Source: Klebsiella electrica (lineage in GTDB: Bacteria; Pseudomonadota; Gammaproteobacteria; Enterobacterales; Enterobacteriaceae). Taken from it: a stretch of DNA of 64,000 nt. The stretch spans positions 3,782,001 through 3,846,000 of the forward strand of contig NZ_CP041247.1 in assembly GCF_006711645.1 (NCBI RefSeq). Reading direction: 5' to 3'. The number at the start of each line of letters is the position of its first letter. The stretch's first letter is position 1. The notes below the pieces were generated by a model. The model saw only the letters and a program-made list of their open reading frames with translations, was not told the DNA's origin and made no database searches. The position numbers and the translations under genes are program-made. Positions 1 to 10,728 of this stretch are shown here, in pieces.

Positions 1-47
1 CTAAATGCTAACAAACACATACAAATGCTGCACATCGGGATCGCAGC

Positions 48-76
48 CATAATAACGCACACACACATTCACAATG
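48..76 (+). promoter_or_regulatory. C/A-rich leader of gltI, candidate GcvB sRNA target
   Basis: The stretch just upstream of gltI is rich in alternating C and A (ACGCACACACACATTCACAA). In E. coli and Salmonella the gltI leader carries a C/A-rich element bound by the G/U-rich R1 region of GcvB. The match here is by composition and position only. The window begins inside this leader, so the promoter is not visible. Confidence 0.5.
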
Positions 77-118
77 GGTATCAAAAGCGTCAGTGACGCT
101 GCGGATAAGGAGTTGGAT

Positions 119-1027
119 ATGCAATTACGTAAACTGGCCACAGCGATGCTGGTCATGGGTATGACCGCCGGCCTGGCGCATGCGGAAGATGCCGCCCCGG
201 CAGCGGGCAGCACGCTGGACAAAATCGCTAAAAACGGCGTTATCGTCGTCGGCCACCGTGAATCCTCCGTACCGTTTTCCTACTACGACAATCAACAAAA
301 AGTGGTCGGCTACTCTCAGGACTACTCCAACGCTATCGTTGACGCCATCAAGAAGCAGCTGAATAAGCCTGACCTGCAGGTAAAACTGGTGCCGGTAACC
401 TCGCAAAACCGTATTCCGCTGCTGCAAAACGGGACCTATGACTTCGAGTGCGGCTCCACGACCAATAACCTTGAACGTCAGAAACAAGCCGCCTTCTCCA
501 ATACCATTTTCGTCGTGGGTACCCGCCTGCTGGTGAAAAAAGGCGGTGCGATTAAAGATTTCCCGGATCTGAAAGACAAAGCAGTTGTCGTCACCTCCGG
601 CACCACCTCCGAAGTTCTGCTGCATAAGCTCAATGATGAGAAGAAAATGAACATGCGCATTATCAGCGCTAAAGACCACGGCGACTCCTTCCGTACTCTG
701 GAAAGCGGTCGTGCGGTGGCCTTTATGATGGACGATGCGCTGCTGGCCGGCGAACGCGCGAAAGCGAAGAAACCGGATAACTGGGAGATAGTCGGCACGC
801 CCCAGTCGAAAGAAGCCTACGGCTGTATGCTGCGCAAAGACGATCCGCAGTTTAAAAAGCTGATTGATTACACCGTTGCCAGCGCCCAGACCTCCGGCGA
901 AGCGGAAAAATGGTTTGATAAATGGTTCAAAAACCCGATTCCGCCGAAAAATCTGAATATGAACTTCGAACTCTCCGACGACATGAAGACGCTGTTCAAG
1001 ACCCCTAACGATAAAGCTCTGAACTAA
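119..1027 (+). CDS. gltI: Glutamate/aspartate ABC transporter, periplasmic binding protein
   Basis: Binds L-glutamate and L-aspartate in the periplasm and delivers them to GltJK. The 302-residue product starts MQLRKLATAM, with a Sec signal peptide of about 22 residues ending AHA before EDAAPAAG, followed by a type-3 solute-binding fold (VGHRESSVPFSYYD near the start of the mature protein). An upstream in-frame ATG at 74 would add 15 residues, but ATG 119 follows an AAGGAG ribosome site, gives a proper signal peptide and matches the E. coli length. First gene of gltIJKL. The gene is almost identical to its E. coli counterpart. Confidence 0.97.
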   Translation: MQLRKLATAMLVMGMTAGLAHAEDAAPAAGSTLDKIAKNGVIVVGHRESSVPFSYYDNQQKVVGYSQDYSNAIVDAIKKQLNKPDLQVKLVPVTSQNRIPLLQNGTYDFECGSTTNNLERQKQAAFSNTIFVVGTRLLVKKGGAIKDFPDLKDKAVVVTSGTTSEVLLHKLNDEKKMNMRIISAKDHGDSFRTLESGRAVAFMMDDALLAGERAKAKKPDNWEIVGTPQSKEAYGCMLRKDDPQFKKLIDYTVASAQTSGEAEKWFDKWFKNPIPPKNLNMNFELSDDMKTLFKTPNDKALN

Positions 1028-1180
1028 TTAAAAAAACAAGGGGCAGGAGATCCTGCCCTCCCGATTGTTGTGACAGCACGGACAGACTATACGGCGGCTG
1101 GTCGTTCCCCAGCCGCCGCGAATACCGAAACAAGCTGAACAACGATCTTCGAGGGTAGCGATGCTACCCTTTTTTTTCCA
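1018..1180 (+). ncRNA. sroC: SroC-like RNA from the gltI-gltJ spacer
   Basis: In E. coli and Salmonella SroC is a stable fragment of the gltIJKL mRNA, cut by RNase E near the end of gltI and ending at an intrinsic terminator before gltJ. It acts as a sponge for GcvB. The same layout is seen here: a 163-bp spacer with two GC hairpins (GGGGCAGGAGATCCTGCCC and GGCGGCTGG...CCAGCCGCC) and a final hairpin GGGTAGCGATGCTACCC followed by eight T. The 5' end is inferred from the known system, not visible. Confidence 0.75.
1154..1180 (+). terminator. Intrinsic terminator between gltI and gltJ
   Basis: GGGTAGC-GAT-GCTACCC stem followed by a T-tract, 11 bases before the gltJ start codon. It would attenuate gltJKL relative to gltI and form the 3' end of the SroC-like RNA. 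Confidence 0.85.
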
Positions 1181-1190
1181 GGAGTCATTT

Positions 1191-1931
1191 ATGTCAATAG
1201 ACTGGAACTGGGGGATCTTCCTGCAACAGGCCCCGTTCGGCAATACCACCTATCTGGGTTGGCTCTGGAGCGGCTTTCAGGTCACCATCGCCCTGTCGGT
1301 TAGCGCCTGGATTATCGCTTTTTTCGTCGGCTCGCTGTTCGGCATTTTACGCACTGCCCCTAACCGCTGGTTATCCAGTATCGGCACCTGCTATGTCGAA
1401 CTGTTCCGTAATGTCCCGCTGATCGTTCAGTTCTTCACCTGGTACCTGGTGGTGCCGGAGCTCCTGCCGGAAAACATCGGCATGTGGTTTAAATCCGAGC
1501 TTGATCCGAATATTCAGTTCTTTCTCTCTTCGATGATGTGTCTGGGGCTGTTTACCGCCGCGCGCGTATGCGAGCAGGTGCGCGCCGCCATTCAGTCGCT
1601 GCCGCGCGGCCAGAAAAACGCCGGGCTGGCCATGGGTCTGACGCTGCCGCAGACCTATCGTTACGTCCTGCTGCCCAACGCCTATCGGGTGATTGTGCCG
1701 CCGATGACCTCGGAGATGATGAACCTGGTGAAAAACTCAGCCATCGCCTCAACCATCGGGCTGGCGGATATGGCGGCACAGGCAGGCAAGCTGCTGGATT
1801 ACTCGGCCCACGCCTGGGAATCCTTTACCGCGATTACCCTCGCCTATGTGTTTATTAATGCGGTGATTATGCTGGTGATGTATGTGGTTGAACGCAAGGT
1901 CCGCCTGCCGGGCAATATGGGGGGCAAATAA
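1191..1931 (+). CDS. gltJ: Glutamate/aspartate ABC transporter permease GltJ
   Basis: Inner-membrane permease of the polar amino acid (HisMQ) family, 246 residues, with about five hydrophobic segments and the EAA-type coupling loop ([18 protein letters not shown]) that contacts the ATPase GltL. An in-frame ATG at 1161 lies inside the terminator hairpin region; ATG 1191, preceded by CCAGGAG, gives [10 protein letters not shown] and the E. coli length. It is 2 bp from gltK. Confidence 0.96.
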   Translation: MSIDWNWGIFLQQAPFGNTTYLGWLWSGFQVTIALSVSAWIIAFFVGSLFGILRTAPNRWLSSIGTCYVELFRNVPLIVQFFTWYLVVPELLPENIGMWFKSELDPNIQFFLSSMMCLGLFTAARVCEQVRAAIQSLPRGQKNAGLAMGLTLPQTYRYVLLPNAYRVIVPPMTSEMMNLVKNSAIASTIGLADMAAQAGKLLDYSAHAWESFTAITLAYVFINAVIMLVMYVVERKVRLPGNMGGK

Positions 1932-1933
1932 TC

Positions 1934-2608
1934 ATGTACGATTTTGACTGGAGTTCTATCGTTCCATCGATGCCCTACCTGCTGGCCGGGCTGGTTATCA
2001 CGCTGAAAATCACCGTAACCGCCATCATTTTCGGCATCGTCTGGGGCACCCTGCTGGCGGTCATGCGCCTGTCAAGCTTCCTGCCGCTGGCATGGTTTGC
2101 GAAGACCTATGTCAACGTATTCCGCTCGATCCCGCTGGTGATGGTCCTGCTGTGGTTTTATCTGATTGTTCCTGGTTTCCTGCAGAACGTTCTTGGCCTG
2201 TCGCCGAAGAGCGATATCCGCCTGATCTCCGCGATGGTGGCCTTCTCGATGTTTGAAGCGGCGTACTATTCGGAAATTATCCGCGCGGGTATCCAGAGTA
2301 TCTCTCGCGGCCAGTCGAGCGCCGCGCTGGCGCTGGGGATGACCCAGTGGCAATCCATGAAGCTGATTATTCTGCCGCAGGCGTTTCGCGCCATGGTGCC
2401 GCTGCTGCTCACTCAGGGGATCGTGCTGTTCCAGGATACTTCTCTGGTTTACGTTCTGAGCCTGGCCGATTTCTTCCGTACCGCCTCCACCATCGGTGAG
2501 CGCGACGGAACCCAGGTCGAGATGATCCTGTTCGCAGGCGCCGTTTATTTTGTCATTAGTCTCAGCGCATCGCTGTTGGTCAGCTGGTTGAAGAAAAGGA
2601 CTGTGTAA
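1934..2608 (+). CDS. gltK: Glutamate/aspartate ABC transporter permease GltK
   Basis: Second membrane subunit, 224 residues, paired with GltJ. It has several transmembrane helices and the coupling loop [18 protein letters not shown]. The start lies 2 bp after gltJ, and its stop codon shares one base with the gltL start (TAATG), so translation is coupled. Length and sequence match E. coli GltK closely. Confidence 0.96.
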   Translation: MYDFDWSSIVPSMPYLLAGLVITLKITVTAIIFGIVWGTLLAVMRLSSFLPLAWFAKTYVNVFRSIPLVMVLLWFYLIVPGFLQNVLGLSPKSDIRLISAMVAFSMFEAAYYSEIIRAGIQSISRGQSSAALALGMTQWQSMKLIILPQAFRAMVPLLLTQGIVLFQDTSLVYVLSLADFFRTASTIGERDGTQVEMILFAGAVYFVISLSASLLVSWLKKRTV

Positions 2609-3333
2609 TGATTACCCTGAAAAACGTTTCAAAATGGTATGGTCACTTTCAGGTGCTGACCGATTGCTCCACGGAAGTGAAAAAAGGTGAAGTGGTGGTG
2701 GTGTGCGGGCCTTCCGGCTCGGGCAAATCGACGCTGATTAAAACCGTCAACGGCCTTGAACCAATCCAACAGGGCGAGATTACCGTTGATGGTACCAAAG
2801 TGAACGATAAAAAAACCAACCTCGCCAGACTGCGCTCCCGCGTCGGGATGGTGTTCCAGCACTTTGAACTGTTTCCGCATCTGTCGATTATCGATAACCT
2901 GACGCTGGCGCAGGTGAAAGTGCTTAATCGTGACAAAGCCGCTTCCCGGGCAAAAGGCCTGAAGCTGCTGGAACGCGTGGGGCTCTCCGCCCATGCCGAT
3001 AAATACCCAGCCCAGCTCTCCGGCGGCCAGCAGCAGCGCGTAGCTATCGCCCGCGCGCTCTGTATGGATCCGATTGCGATGCTGTTTGACGAACCGACTT
3101 CCGCGCTGGATCCGGAAATGATCAACGAAGTGCTGGATGTCATGGTCGAGCTGGCCAACGAAGGCATGACGATGATGGTGGTGACGCACGAAATGGGCTT
3201 TGCCCGTAAGGTCGCCAACCGGGTGATCTTTATGGATGAAGGGAAAATTGTCGAAGATTCTGACAAAGAAGCGTTTTTCGCCAATCCGCAATCCGACCGC
3301 GCGAAAGACTTCCTCGCCAAAATCCTGCATTAA
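2608..3333 (+). CDS. gltL: Glutamate/aspartate ABC transporter ATP-binding protein
   Basis: Cytoplasmic ATPase of the importer, 241 residues. Motifs in order: Walker [10 protein letters not shown] (about 34-42), Q-loop VFQHFE, signature [15 protein letters not shown], Walker [12 protein letters not shown] and the H-loop VVTHE. Last gene of the operon, ending at a strong hairpin terminator. In E. coli rihA follows; here ybeL follows on the other strand. Confidence 0.97.
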   Translation: MITLKNVSKWYGHFQVLTDCSTEVKKGEVVVVCGPSGSGKSTLIKTVNGLEPIQQGEITVDGTKVNDKKTNLARLRSRVGMVFQHFELFPHLSIIDNLTLAQVKVLNRDKAASRAKGLKLLERVGLSAHADKYPAQLSGGQQQRVAIARALCMDPIAMLFDEPTSALDPEMINEVLDVMVELANEGMTMMVVTHEMGFARKVANRVIFMDEGKIVEDSDKEAFFANPQSDRAKDFLAKILH

Positions 3334-3345
3334 TTTGTTGCTTTG

Positions 3346-3378
3346 CAGGCGCGCATCAGCAGGTGCGCGCCTGGTTTT
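3346..3378 (+). terminator. Terminator of gltIJKL
   Basis: Ten-base inverted repeat CAGGCGCGCA / TGCGCGCCTG followed by GTTTTC, 12 bases after the gltL stop and just before the convergent ybeL stop. Confidence 0.85.
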
Positions 3379-3399
3379 CAGCGACTTCTGCGCGGCGTA

Positions 3400-3882
3400 T
3401 CAAGGCTCAAAGGGACGACGCTGGAACTGGTCATGGCCGCATTTCGGGCAACGCGGCAGAATATCCGGGGTATAGACCGCCAGGTGATAATGGCAGTGTT
3501 CGCACACCAGATTTCCCAGCCCCACCACTTCGCCACTGTGGTAAACCCCGTGGTGGTTGAGGTCCTGGAACACTTCGCGCCACTCCAGCTGGGTTTTGTC
3601 GGTAATATCCGCCAGCTCCTGCCACAGGCTCTCTTTGATCACCCGCATAAACACGCTGTCCGTCAGTTCATCCTGGCTCTCTTCATAGCTGAGGGCAAAC
3701 TCCTCCAGATCGCGCCTGACCGCTTTGGTCAGCGTCTCAACTTCGCGATGCGTTAACTCACCAGACTGGCTAATTTTCACCCGCGCCTGTTCCACCAGCG
3801 CGTCAATATCGCGTTCTCCACTGCGCAGCCGTTCACTGAGCGTCGACACCAGTTCACGGTAGAATTGAGCAACCTTGTTCAT
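3400..3882 (-). CDS. ybeL: YbeL, zinc-ribbon protein of unknown function (DUF1451)
   Basis: Cytosolic 160-residue protein whose function is not known. The N-terminal two thirds are charged and helical; the C-terminal 40 residues hold two CxxC pairs (CEHCHY and CPKCGH) typical of a zinc ribbon. Two adjacent ATGs exist (3885 and 3882); the inner one has the better spacing (7 nt) to GGAGG and gives the E. coli length. It is divergent from leuS. In E. coli a block including rihA and hscC separates it from gltL; that block is missing here. Confidence 0.93.
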   Translation of the reverse strand: MNKVAQFYRELVSTLSERLRSGERDIDALVEQARVKISQSGELTHREVETLTKAVRRDLEEFALSYEESQDELTDSVFMRVIKESLWQELADITDKTQLEWREVFQDLNHHGVYHSGEVVGLGNLVCEHCHYHLAVYTPDILPRCPKCGHDQFQRRPFEP

Positions 3883-4106
3883 CATTTCGCCTCCGGTGTG
3901 GTTAACTTCTTCTAATAATAGACGTTATTTGCCGTCTGCTTTGCCAGTTAGCCCACAGAGTCGCGAAATAGTCTCCGCCGCTTTTGCCGATGTTAATGTG
4001 CGAAAGGCTGTTTTGACGTGGGCGTTTGGGCTATGCTATGCCGATCTGATAACACATCCATTGGCTACATTTTGTAGCTGTATTGAAAACAGGACCACTG
4101 GCTGCC

Positions 4107-6689
4107 ATGCAAGAGCAATACCGCCCGGAAGAGATAGAATCGAAAGTCCAGCTTCACTGGGACGATCATCGTACATTTGAAGTAACTGAAGACGAGAGCA
4201 AAGAGAAGTATTACTGCCTGTCGATGCTTCCTTATCCTTCTGGTCGACTACACATGGGTCACGTGCGTAACTACACCATCGGCGACGTCATTGCCCGCTA
4301 CCAGCGTATGCTCGGCAAAAACGTTCTGCAGCCGATCGGCTGGGATGCGTTTGGTCTGCCGGCGGAAGGCGCCGCGGTAAAAAACAACACCGCGCCGGCC
4401 CCGTGGACCTATGACAATATTGCCTACATGAAAAACCAGCTGAAAAAGCTGGGCTTTGGCTATGACTGGAGCCGTGAAGTGGCGACCTGCACCCCGGAAT
4501 ACTACCGCTGGGAGCAAAAATTCTTCACCGAGCTGTACAAAAAAGGCCTGGTGTACAAAAAAACGTCTGCGGTGAACTGGTGCCCGAACGACCAGACCGT
4601 TCTCGCCAACGAACAGGTGATCGACGGCTGCTGCTGGCGCTGCGATACCAAAGTTGAGCGTAAAGAGATCCCGCAGTGGTTTATCAAAATCACCGCCTAC
4701 GCCGACGAACTGCTCAACGATCTGGATAAGCTGGATCACTGGCCTGATACCGTTAAGACCATGCAGCGCAACTGGATCGGCCGTTCCGAAGGGGTAGAAA
4801 TCTCCTTCAACGTTAACGAGTACGCCGACAAGCTGACCGTCTACACCACCCGTCCGGACACCTTCATGGGCTGTACCTACCTGGCCGTTGCCGCGGGTCA
4901 CCCGCTGGCGCAACAGGCGGCAGCGAACAACCCGGAACTGGCGGCGTTTATTGACGAGTGCCGCAACACCAAAGTCGCTGAAGCAGAAATGGCGACGATG
5001 GAGAAAAAAGGCGTCGATACCGGCTTCAAAGCGATTCACCCGCTGACCGGCGAAGAAATTCCGGTCTGGGCGGCCAACTTCGTGCTGATGGAATATGGCA
5101 CCGGCGCCGTGATGGCCGTTCCGGGTCACGATCAGCGCGACTACGAATTTGCCAGCAAATATGGTCTGAACATTAAGCCGGTTATTCTGGCGGCGGACGG
5201 CTCAGAACCGGATCTGTCCGAACAGGCGCTGACTGAAAAAGGCGCACTGTTCAACTCCGGCGAGTTTGACGGCCTGAGCCACGAAGCGGGCTTCAACGCT
5301 ATCGCCGACAAACTGGCGGCGATGGGCGTTGGCGAACGCAAAATTAACTACCGCCTTCGCGACTGGGGCGTTTCCCGTCAGCGTTACTGGGGCGCGCCGA
5401 TTCCAATGGTCACCCTCGAAGACGGTACCGTGATGCCAACGCCGGAAGATCAGCTGCCGGTGATCCTGCCGGAAGATGTGGTCATGGACGGTATCACCAG
5501 CCCGATCAAGGCCGATCCGCAGTGGGCAAAAACCACCGTTAACGGTCAGCCTGCGCTGCGTGAAACCGACACCTTCGATACCTTTATGGAGTCTTCCTGG
5601 TACTACGCGCGCTACACCTGCCCGCAGTACAATGACGGAATGCTGGATCCAAACGCCGCCAACTACTGGCTGCCGGTCGATATTTACATCGGCGGGATCG
5701 AACATGCGATCATGCACCTGCTGTACTTCCGCTTCTTCCATAAGCTGATGCGCGACGCGGGTATGGTTAACTCCGACGAGCCGGCAAAACAGCTGCTGTG
5801 TCAGGGGATGGTACTGGCTGACGCCTTCTATTACGTTGGCGAAAACGGCGAGCGTAACTGGGTTTCTCCGAAAGACGCAATTGTTGAACGTGACGAGAAA
5901 GGCCGCATTGTGAAGGCCAAAGACGCCGCAGGTCATGAGCTGGTCTACACCGGCATGAGCAAGATGTCCAAGTCGAAGAACAACGGCATCGACCCGCAGG
6001 AAATGGTAGAACGTTACGGCGCGGATACCGTTCGTCTGTTCATGATGTTCGCCTCTCCGGCGGATATGACGCTGGAATGGCAGGAGTCCGGCGTAGAAGG
6101 GGCGAACCGCTTCCTGAAACGTGTCTGGAAACTGGTTTACGAGCACACCATTCAGGGCCCGGTTGCCGCGCTGGACGCTGCCAGCCTGAGCGAAGATCAG
6201 CAGGCGCTGCGTCGCGATGTCCATAAAACGATCGCCAAAGTGACCGATGATATCGGCCGTCGTCAGACCTTCAACACCGCGATCGCCGCGATCATGGAGC
6301 TGATGAACAAACTGGCGAAAGCGCCGCAGGAAAACGAACAGGATCGCGCGCTGATGCGTGAGGCTCTGCTGGCGGTTGTGCGCATGCTCAATCCGTTCAC
6401 CCCGCACGCCAGCTTCACGCTGTGGCAGGAGCTGGGCGGTGAAGGCGATATCGACAACGCGCCGTGGCCGGTCGCCGATGAAAGCGCCATGGTTGAAAAT
6501 ACCACTCTGGTTGTTGTTCAGGTCAATGGTAAAGTCCGTGGTAAAATTACCGTTCCTGTCGATGCAAGCGAAGAACAGGTTCGTGAACGTGCGGGCCAGG
6601 AACATCTGGTCGCGAAGTATCTCGACGGTGTAACCGTACGTAAAGTGATTTACGTCCCGGGCAAACTGCTCAACCTGGTCGTTGGCTAA
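4107..6689 (+). CDS. leuS: Leucyl-tRNA synthetase
   Basis: Charges tRNA-Leu with leucine. The 860-residue class I synthetase has the HIGH-type motif HMGH in [13 protein letters not shown], a connective editing domain ([13 protein letters not shown], and [14 protein letters not shown] with the editing Asp), the KMSKS loop [10 protein letters not shown], and an anticodon-binding helical bundle. An in-frame ATG at 4083 would add eight residues, but ATG 4107 gives the family N-terminus [11 protein letters not shown]. It heads the cluster leuS-lptE-holA-nadD with short gaps or overlaps. Confidence 0.98.
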   Translation: MQEQYRPEEIESKVQLHWDDHRTFEVTEDESKEKYYCLSMLPYPSGRLHMGHVRNYTIGDVIARYQRMLGKNVLQPIGWDAFGLPAEGAAVKNNTAPAPWTYDNIAYMKNQLKKLGFGYDWSREVATCTPEYYRWEQKFFTELYKKGLVYKKTSAVNWCPNDQTVLANEQVIDGCCWRCDTKVERKEIPQWFIKITAYADELLNDLDKLDHWPDTVKTMQRNWIGRSEGVEISFNVNEYADKLTVYTTRPDTFMGCTYLAVAAGHPLAQQAAANNPELAAFIDECRNTKVAEAEMATMEKKGVDTGFKAIHPLTGEEIPVWAANFVLMEYGTGAVMAVPGHDQRDYEFASKYGLNIKPVILAADGSEPDLSEQALTEKGALFNSGEFDGLSHEAGFNAIADKLAAMGVGERKINYRLRDWGVSRQRYWGAPIPMVTLEDGTVMPTPEDQLPVILPEDVVMDGITSPIKADPQWAKTTVNGQPALRETDTFDTFMESSWYYARYTCPQYNDGMLDPNAANYWLPVDIYIGGIEHAIMHLLYFRFFHKLMRDAGMVNSDEPAKQLLCQGMVLADAFYYVGENGERNWVSPKDAIVERDEKGRIVKAKDAAGHELVYTGMSKMSKSKNNGIDPQEMVERYGADTVRLFMMFASPADMTLEWQESGVEGANRFLKRVWKLVYEHTIQGPVAALDAASLSEDQQALRRDVHKTIAKVTDDIGRRQTFNTAIAAIMELMNKLAKAPQENEQDRALMREALLAVVRMLNPFTPHASFTLWQELGGEGDIDNAPWPVADESAMVENTTLVVVQVNGKVRGKITVPVDASEEQVRERAGQEHLVAKYLDGVTVRKVIYVPGKLLNLVVG

Positions 6690-6703
6690 GCACAGGAGGA
6701 AGC

Positions 6704-7288
6704 GTGCGATATCTGGCAACATTGTTGTTATCTCTGGCGGTGCTCGTCACCGCCGGATGCGGCTGGCATCTGCGGAGTACCACTCAGGTGCCCACCGCGA
6801 TGAAAACCATGATCGTTCAGTCGAGCGATCCGAATGGCCCGTTAAGTCGTTCGGTGCGTAATCAGCTGCGTCTGAATGGCGTCGAGATCATCGACGGCAG
6901 CACGCTGCGCAAGGATATTCCTTCCCTGCGTCTGGATGCGTCATCCATTCAGAAAGACACGGCCTCCATTTTCCAGGATGGTCGTACGGCTGAATATCAG
7001 ATGGTGCTGACGGTACAGGCACGCGTACTCATCCCGGGCCATGATATCTATCCGATCTCGACGAAAGTCTACCGCTCGTTCTTCGATAACCCGCAGGCGG
7101 CGTTAGCGAAAGACACCGAGCAGGATATGATAATCCAGGAGATGTACGACAAAGCCGCGGAACAGCTGATTCGTAAGCTGCCAAGCGTCCACGTTGCTGA
7201 TGTTGAAGCCACGAAAGGGGAAGAGAAGACGGTCACGCCCGCTTCCACAACCTCTGGCAACCGCGTCTCCACTACGCTGGGTAACTGA
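6704..7288 (+). CDS. lptE: LPS-assembly lipoprotein LptE
   Basis: Outer-membrane lipoprotein that plugs the LptD barrel and helps insert lipopolysaccharide in the outer leaflet. 194 residues, GTG start with the strong ribosome site AGGAGG. The lipoprotein signal [19 protein letters not shown] ends in a lipobox with Cys19. The gene begins 14 bp after leuS and overlaps holA by one base. The Ser/Thr-rich C-terminal tail is typical. E. coli LptE is 193 residues. Confidence 0.96.
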   Translation: MRYLATLLLSLAVLVTAGCGWHLRSTTQVPTAMKTMIVQSSDPNGPLSRSVRNQLRLNGVEIIDGSTLRKDIPSLRLDASSIQKDTASIFQDGRTAEYQMVLTVQARVLIPGHDIYPISTKVYRSFFDNPQAALAKDTEQDMIIQEMYDKAAEQLIRKLPSVHVADVEATKGEEKTVTPASTTSGNRVSTTLGN

Positions 7289-8319
7289 TGATTCGGTTGT
7301 ACCCGGAACAACTCCGCGCGCAGCTCACTGAAGGGCTGCGAGCGGCCTATTTATTACTCGGCAGCGATCCGTTGCTGCTGCAGGAAAGTCAGGACGCGAT
7401 TCGCGAAGCCGCTGCTACCCAGGGCTTTACCGAGCACCATACCGCGTCTATCGACGCCAGCACCGACTGGCCCGCCCTCTTCTCACTCAGCCAGGCCATG
7501 AGCCTGTTCGCCAGCCGTCAGACGCTGCTGCTGGTGCTGCCGGAAAATGGTCCTAACGCGGCGATTAACGAACAGCTTGCCACCCTGGTCAGCATGCTCC
7601 ATGACGACCTGCTGTTAATCGTTCGCGGTAATAAGCTCAGCAAAGCGCAGGAAAATGCCGCCTGGGTTAGCGCGCTGGCCAGCCGCGCGGTTCAGGTGAG
7701 CTGTCAGACGCCGGAATATGCGCAGCTGCCGCGATGGCTGGCGGCGCGAGCAAAACAACACCATTTGCATCTTGATGACGCCGCCAGTCAGCTGCTGTGC
7801 TACTGCTATGAAGGCAATCTGCTGGCGCTGGCGCAGGCGCTGGAGCGGCTCTCTCTGCTGTGGCCGGATGGCAAGCTGACGCTGCCGCGCGTCGAACAGG
7901 CGGTGAACGACGCCGCCCACTTCACACCCTATCACTGGGTGGATGCGCTGCTGGCCGGCAAAAGCAAGCGGGTGCTGCATATCCTGCAGCAGTTACGCCT
8001 GGAAGGAAGCGAACCGGCTATTCTGCTGCGCACGCTCCAGCGCGAGCTGCTGCTGCTGGTTAACCTGAAACGCCAGTCGGCCCATACGCCGCTGCGTACG
8101 CTCTTCGATAAGCATCGGGTGTGGCAGAACCGTCGACAGCTGGTCAGCGATGCGCTCGCGCGCCTCAGCACAGACCAGTTGCGCCAGGCGGTCACTCTGC
8201 TGACCCGAGCGGAGCTGACGTTTAAACAGGATTACGGTAGCGCCATCTGGCCGGAGTTAGAGAGCCTTTCTTTGTTGCTCTGCCATAAAGCGCTGGCAGA
8301 CGTATTTATTGATGGTTGA
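7288..8319 (+). CDS. holA: DNA polymerase III delta subunit
   Basis: Wrench subunit of the clamp loader that opens the beta sliding clamp. 343 residues, the E. coli length. The N-terminal AAA-like domain begins [13 protein letters not shown] and lacks a functional Walker A, as expected for delta. The beta-binding region [11 protein letters not shown] near residue 70 is present. Its start overlaps the lptE stop (TGATG), and nadD begins directly after its stop. Confidence 0.96.
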   Translation: MIRLYPEQLRAQLTEGLRAAYLLLGSDPLLLQESQDAIREAAATQGFTEHHTASIDASTDWPALFSLSQAMSLFASRQTLLLVLPENGPNAAINEQLATLVSMLHDDLLLIVRGNKLSKAQENAAWVSALASRAVQVSCQTPEYAQLPRWLAARAKQHHLHLDDAASQLLCYCYEGNLLALAQALERLSLLWPDGKLTLPRVEQAVNDAAHFTPYHWVDALLAGKSKRVLHILQQLRLEGSEPAILLRTLQRELLLLVNLKRQSAHTPLRTLFDKHRVWQNRRQLVSDALARLSTDQLRQAVTLLTRAELTFKQDYGSAIWPELESLSLLLCHKALADVFIDG

Positions 8320-8320
8320 T

Positions 8321-8962
8321 ATGACTCAGTTGCAGGCAATGTACGGCGGCACCTTTGATCCGGTGCACTATGGACACCTCAAACCGGTTGAGATTCTGGC
8401 GAATCAGATTGGCCTTGAGAAAGTGATTATCGTCCCAAACAATGTTCCGCCGCACCGCCCGCAGCCTGAAGCCACCAGCGCCCAGCGTCAACAGATGCTG
8501 GCGCTGGCCATTGCCGATAAGCCGTTGTTCGTGCTTGATGAGCGTGAGCTTCAGCGTCAGACGCCATCCTGGTCGGCGCAAACGCTGGAAGAGTGGCGAC
8601 AGGAACAAGGGCCAGACCGGCCGCTGGCCTTCATTATTGGCCAGGACTCGCTGCTCACCTTCCCGACCTGGCACAATTACGCCTCGATTCTGGATAATGT
8701 GCATCTGATCGTTTGCCGCCGCCCTGGCTATCCGCTGGTGATGCAACGGGAGGAGGATCAGCGGTGGCTGGACAAACGTTTAACGCGCGACGCAGAACAG
8801 CTGCACAACCGTCCCGCCGGGGTTATCTATCTGGCGGAAACCCCGTGGTTTGACATTTCGGCAACGCTTATCCGCCAGCGCCTGGAACGCGGGGAATCCT
8901 GCGCTGACATGCTGCCGGCGGCGGTACTGACGTATATCCATCAGCAAAAACTCTACTGTTAA
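8321..8962 (+). CDS. nadD: Nicotinate-nucleotide adenylyltransferase
   Basis: Makes deamido-NAD from nicotinate mononucleotide and ATP in NAD synthesis. 213 residues with the nucleotidyltransferase motif [11 protein letters not shown] near the N-terminus and ISATLIRQR near the C-terminus. Possible starts are TTG 8309, ATG 8312 and ATG 8321. The last gives [10 protein letters not shown] and the E. coli length; it lies one base after the holA stop. A start at 8312 cannot be excluded. Confidence 0.95.
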   Translation: MTQLQAMYGGTFDPVHYGHLKPVEILANQIGLEKVIIVPNNVPPHRPQPEATSAQRQQMLALAIADKPLFVLDERELQRQTPSWSAQTLEEWRQEQGPDRPLAFIIGQDSLLTFPTWHNYASILDNVHLIVCRRPGYPLVMQREEDQRWLDKRLTRDAEQLHNRPAGVIYLAETPWFDISATLIRQRLERGESCADMLPAAVLTYIHQQKLYC

Positions 8963-9064
8963 CCGCCCGTTGCCCCGGCGTTCGTGACGCCGGATGCAAT
9001 AGCAGCGCGCCGGTTCGCTTATACTCTCCCTCATCTCTTTACGATGCCAGAAGGCGTATATTCA

Positions 9065-9694
9065 GTGAAATTATGGTTAGTTCGACATGGTGAAACTGAG
9101 GCCAATGTTGCCGGCCTTTACAGCGGACACGCCCCGACCCCGTTAACCGGGCGCGGGATGACGCAGGCGCAAACGCTCGGTCAGTTGCTGCAGGCGGTTC
9201 CCTTCGATAGCGTCCTCTGCAGCGAGCTGGAACGCACCCAACTCACCGCCTACCTGCTGCTCGGCGCACGCAATATCCCCCGACAGATAGTCCCCGAACT
9301 TAATGAGATGTTTTTTGGCGACTGGGAAATGCGCCATCATCGTGACTTACAGCGCGAAGACGCCGAAAACTATGCCGCCTGGTGCGCGGACTGGCAGCAT
9401 GCGGCGCCGACCAACGGCGAAAGTTTTCCGCATTTCGCCCACCGCATCCGCACGTTTGCCGGGAAGCTGACGCAACATCCGCAGCCGGACCATCTGCTGA
9501 TCGTCGGCCATAAAGGGGGGCTGAGCCTGCTGATCGCGCTGTTGCTGAAGCTGCCGGCGGAGACGATGTGGCATTTTCCTGTCGCCCATGGCGCATGGAG
9601 CGAACTCGAACTGCACGCTGATTTTGCCACCCTGCGGGTATTAAATAGCCAGGCGCGCTGGCAGAAGGAAGAAGAATTCCGTGCAGACCATTGA
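9065..9694 (+). CDS. cobC: Adenosylcobalamin/alpha-ribazole phosphatase
   Basis: Histidine-phosphatase family enzyme removing the 5'-phosphate in late cobalamin assembly. 209 residues. The catalytic RHG motif is in LWLVRHGETEAN at the extreme N-terminus, with a second catalytic His in the IVGHKGG segment. GTG 9065 puts LWLVRHGE at the start as in E. coli CobC (MRLWLIRHGE); ATG 9044 is an alternative adding seven residues. A TATACT hexamer at 9020-9025 may be its own -10. C-terminally it differs from E. coli more than its neighbours do. Confidence 0.92.
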   Translation: MKLWLVRHGETEANVAGLYSGHAPTPLTGRGMTQAQTLGQLLQAVPFDSVLCSELERTQLTAYLLLGARNIPRQIVPELNEMFFGDWEMRHHRDLQREDAENYAAWCADWQHAAPTNGESFPHFAHRIRTFAGKLTQHPQPDHLLIVGHKGGLSLLIALLLKLPAETMWHFPVAHGAWSELELHADFATLRVLNSQARWQKEEEFRADH

Positions 9695-9828
9695 CAGGTC
9701 AGAGCAGGCTGTTATTCTCCGCAGCCTGAACGCATCGGTCAAAAGATGTTTCCAGAAATTGTTTTACAAAAATGGCGATGCAATCACGGGCGATGGATGG
9801 GATGATAGCCGCCGCCATCGCTTGCTGA

Positions 9829-10230
<402 letters not shown>

Positions 10231-10233
10231 TGC

Positions 10234-10701
10234 GTGAAGCTGCAACTGGTGGCCGTTGGCACCAAGATGCCGGACTGGGTTCAGACCGGCTTTAGTGAAT
10301 ATTTGCGCCGTTTTCCAAAAGATATGCCGTTCGAGCTGCTGGAAATTCCCGCCGGTAAACGCGGTAAAAATGCCGACATCAAGCGCATCCTCGAAAAAGA
10401 AGGGGAAATGATGCTGGCGGCCGCAGGCAAAAATCGCATCGTGACCCTGGATATTCCGGGAAAACCGTGGGATACGCCGCAGCTGACGCGAGAACTGGAG
10501 CGCTGGAAACAGGATGGCCGCGACGTCAGCCTGCTTATCGGCGGTCCCGAGGGGCTCTCTCCGGCATGTAAAGCAGCAGCGGAACAGAGTTGGTCGCTCT
10601 CCACCCTCACGTTGCCTCACCCGCTGGTACGCGTACTGGTCGCTGAGAGCCTGTATCGTGCGTGGAGCATTACCACCAACCACCCTTACCACCGTGAATA
10701 A
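10234..10701 (+). CDS. rlmH: 23S rRNA (pseudouridine1915-N3)-methyltransferase
   Basis: SPOUT methyltransferase that methylates pseudouridine 1915 in helix 69 of 23S rRNA. 155 residues. The SAM-binding knot is in [14 protein letters not shown] and [18 protein letters not shown], and the C-terminal [15 protein letters not shown] is the conserved end. GTG start three bases after the rsfS stop, so translation is probably coupled. Length equals E. coli. Confidence 0.97.
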   Translation: MKLQLVAVGTKMPDWVQTGFSEYLRRFPKDMPFELLEIPAGKRGKNADIKRILEKEGEMMLAAAGKNRIVTLDIPGKPWDTPQLTRELERWKQDGRDVSLLIGGPEGLSPACKAAAEQSWSLSTLTLPHPLVRVLVAESLYRAWSITTNHPYHRE

Positions 10702-10728
10702 TGATGACCAGGGTAGACTAAGCAGCGA

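Noticed and set aside
2629..3330. Antisense open frames across gltL
   Set aside because: The plus-strand frame is an intact ABC ATPase; the antisense product is His-rich low-complexity with no family features.
5202..6722. Long open frame of 506 codons on the minus strand opposite leuS
   Set aside because: It is the antisense shadow of a highly expressed, GC-biased gene. No ribosome site or recognised domain is seen.
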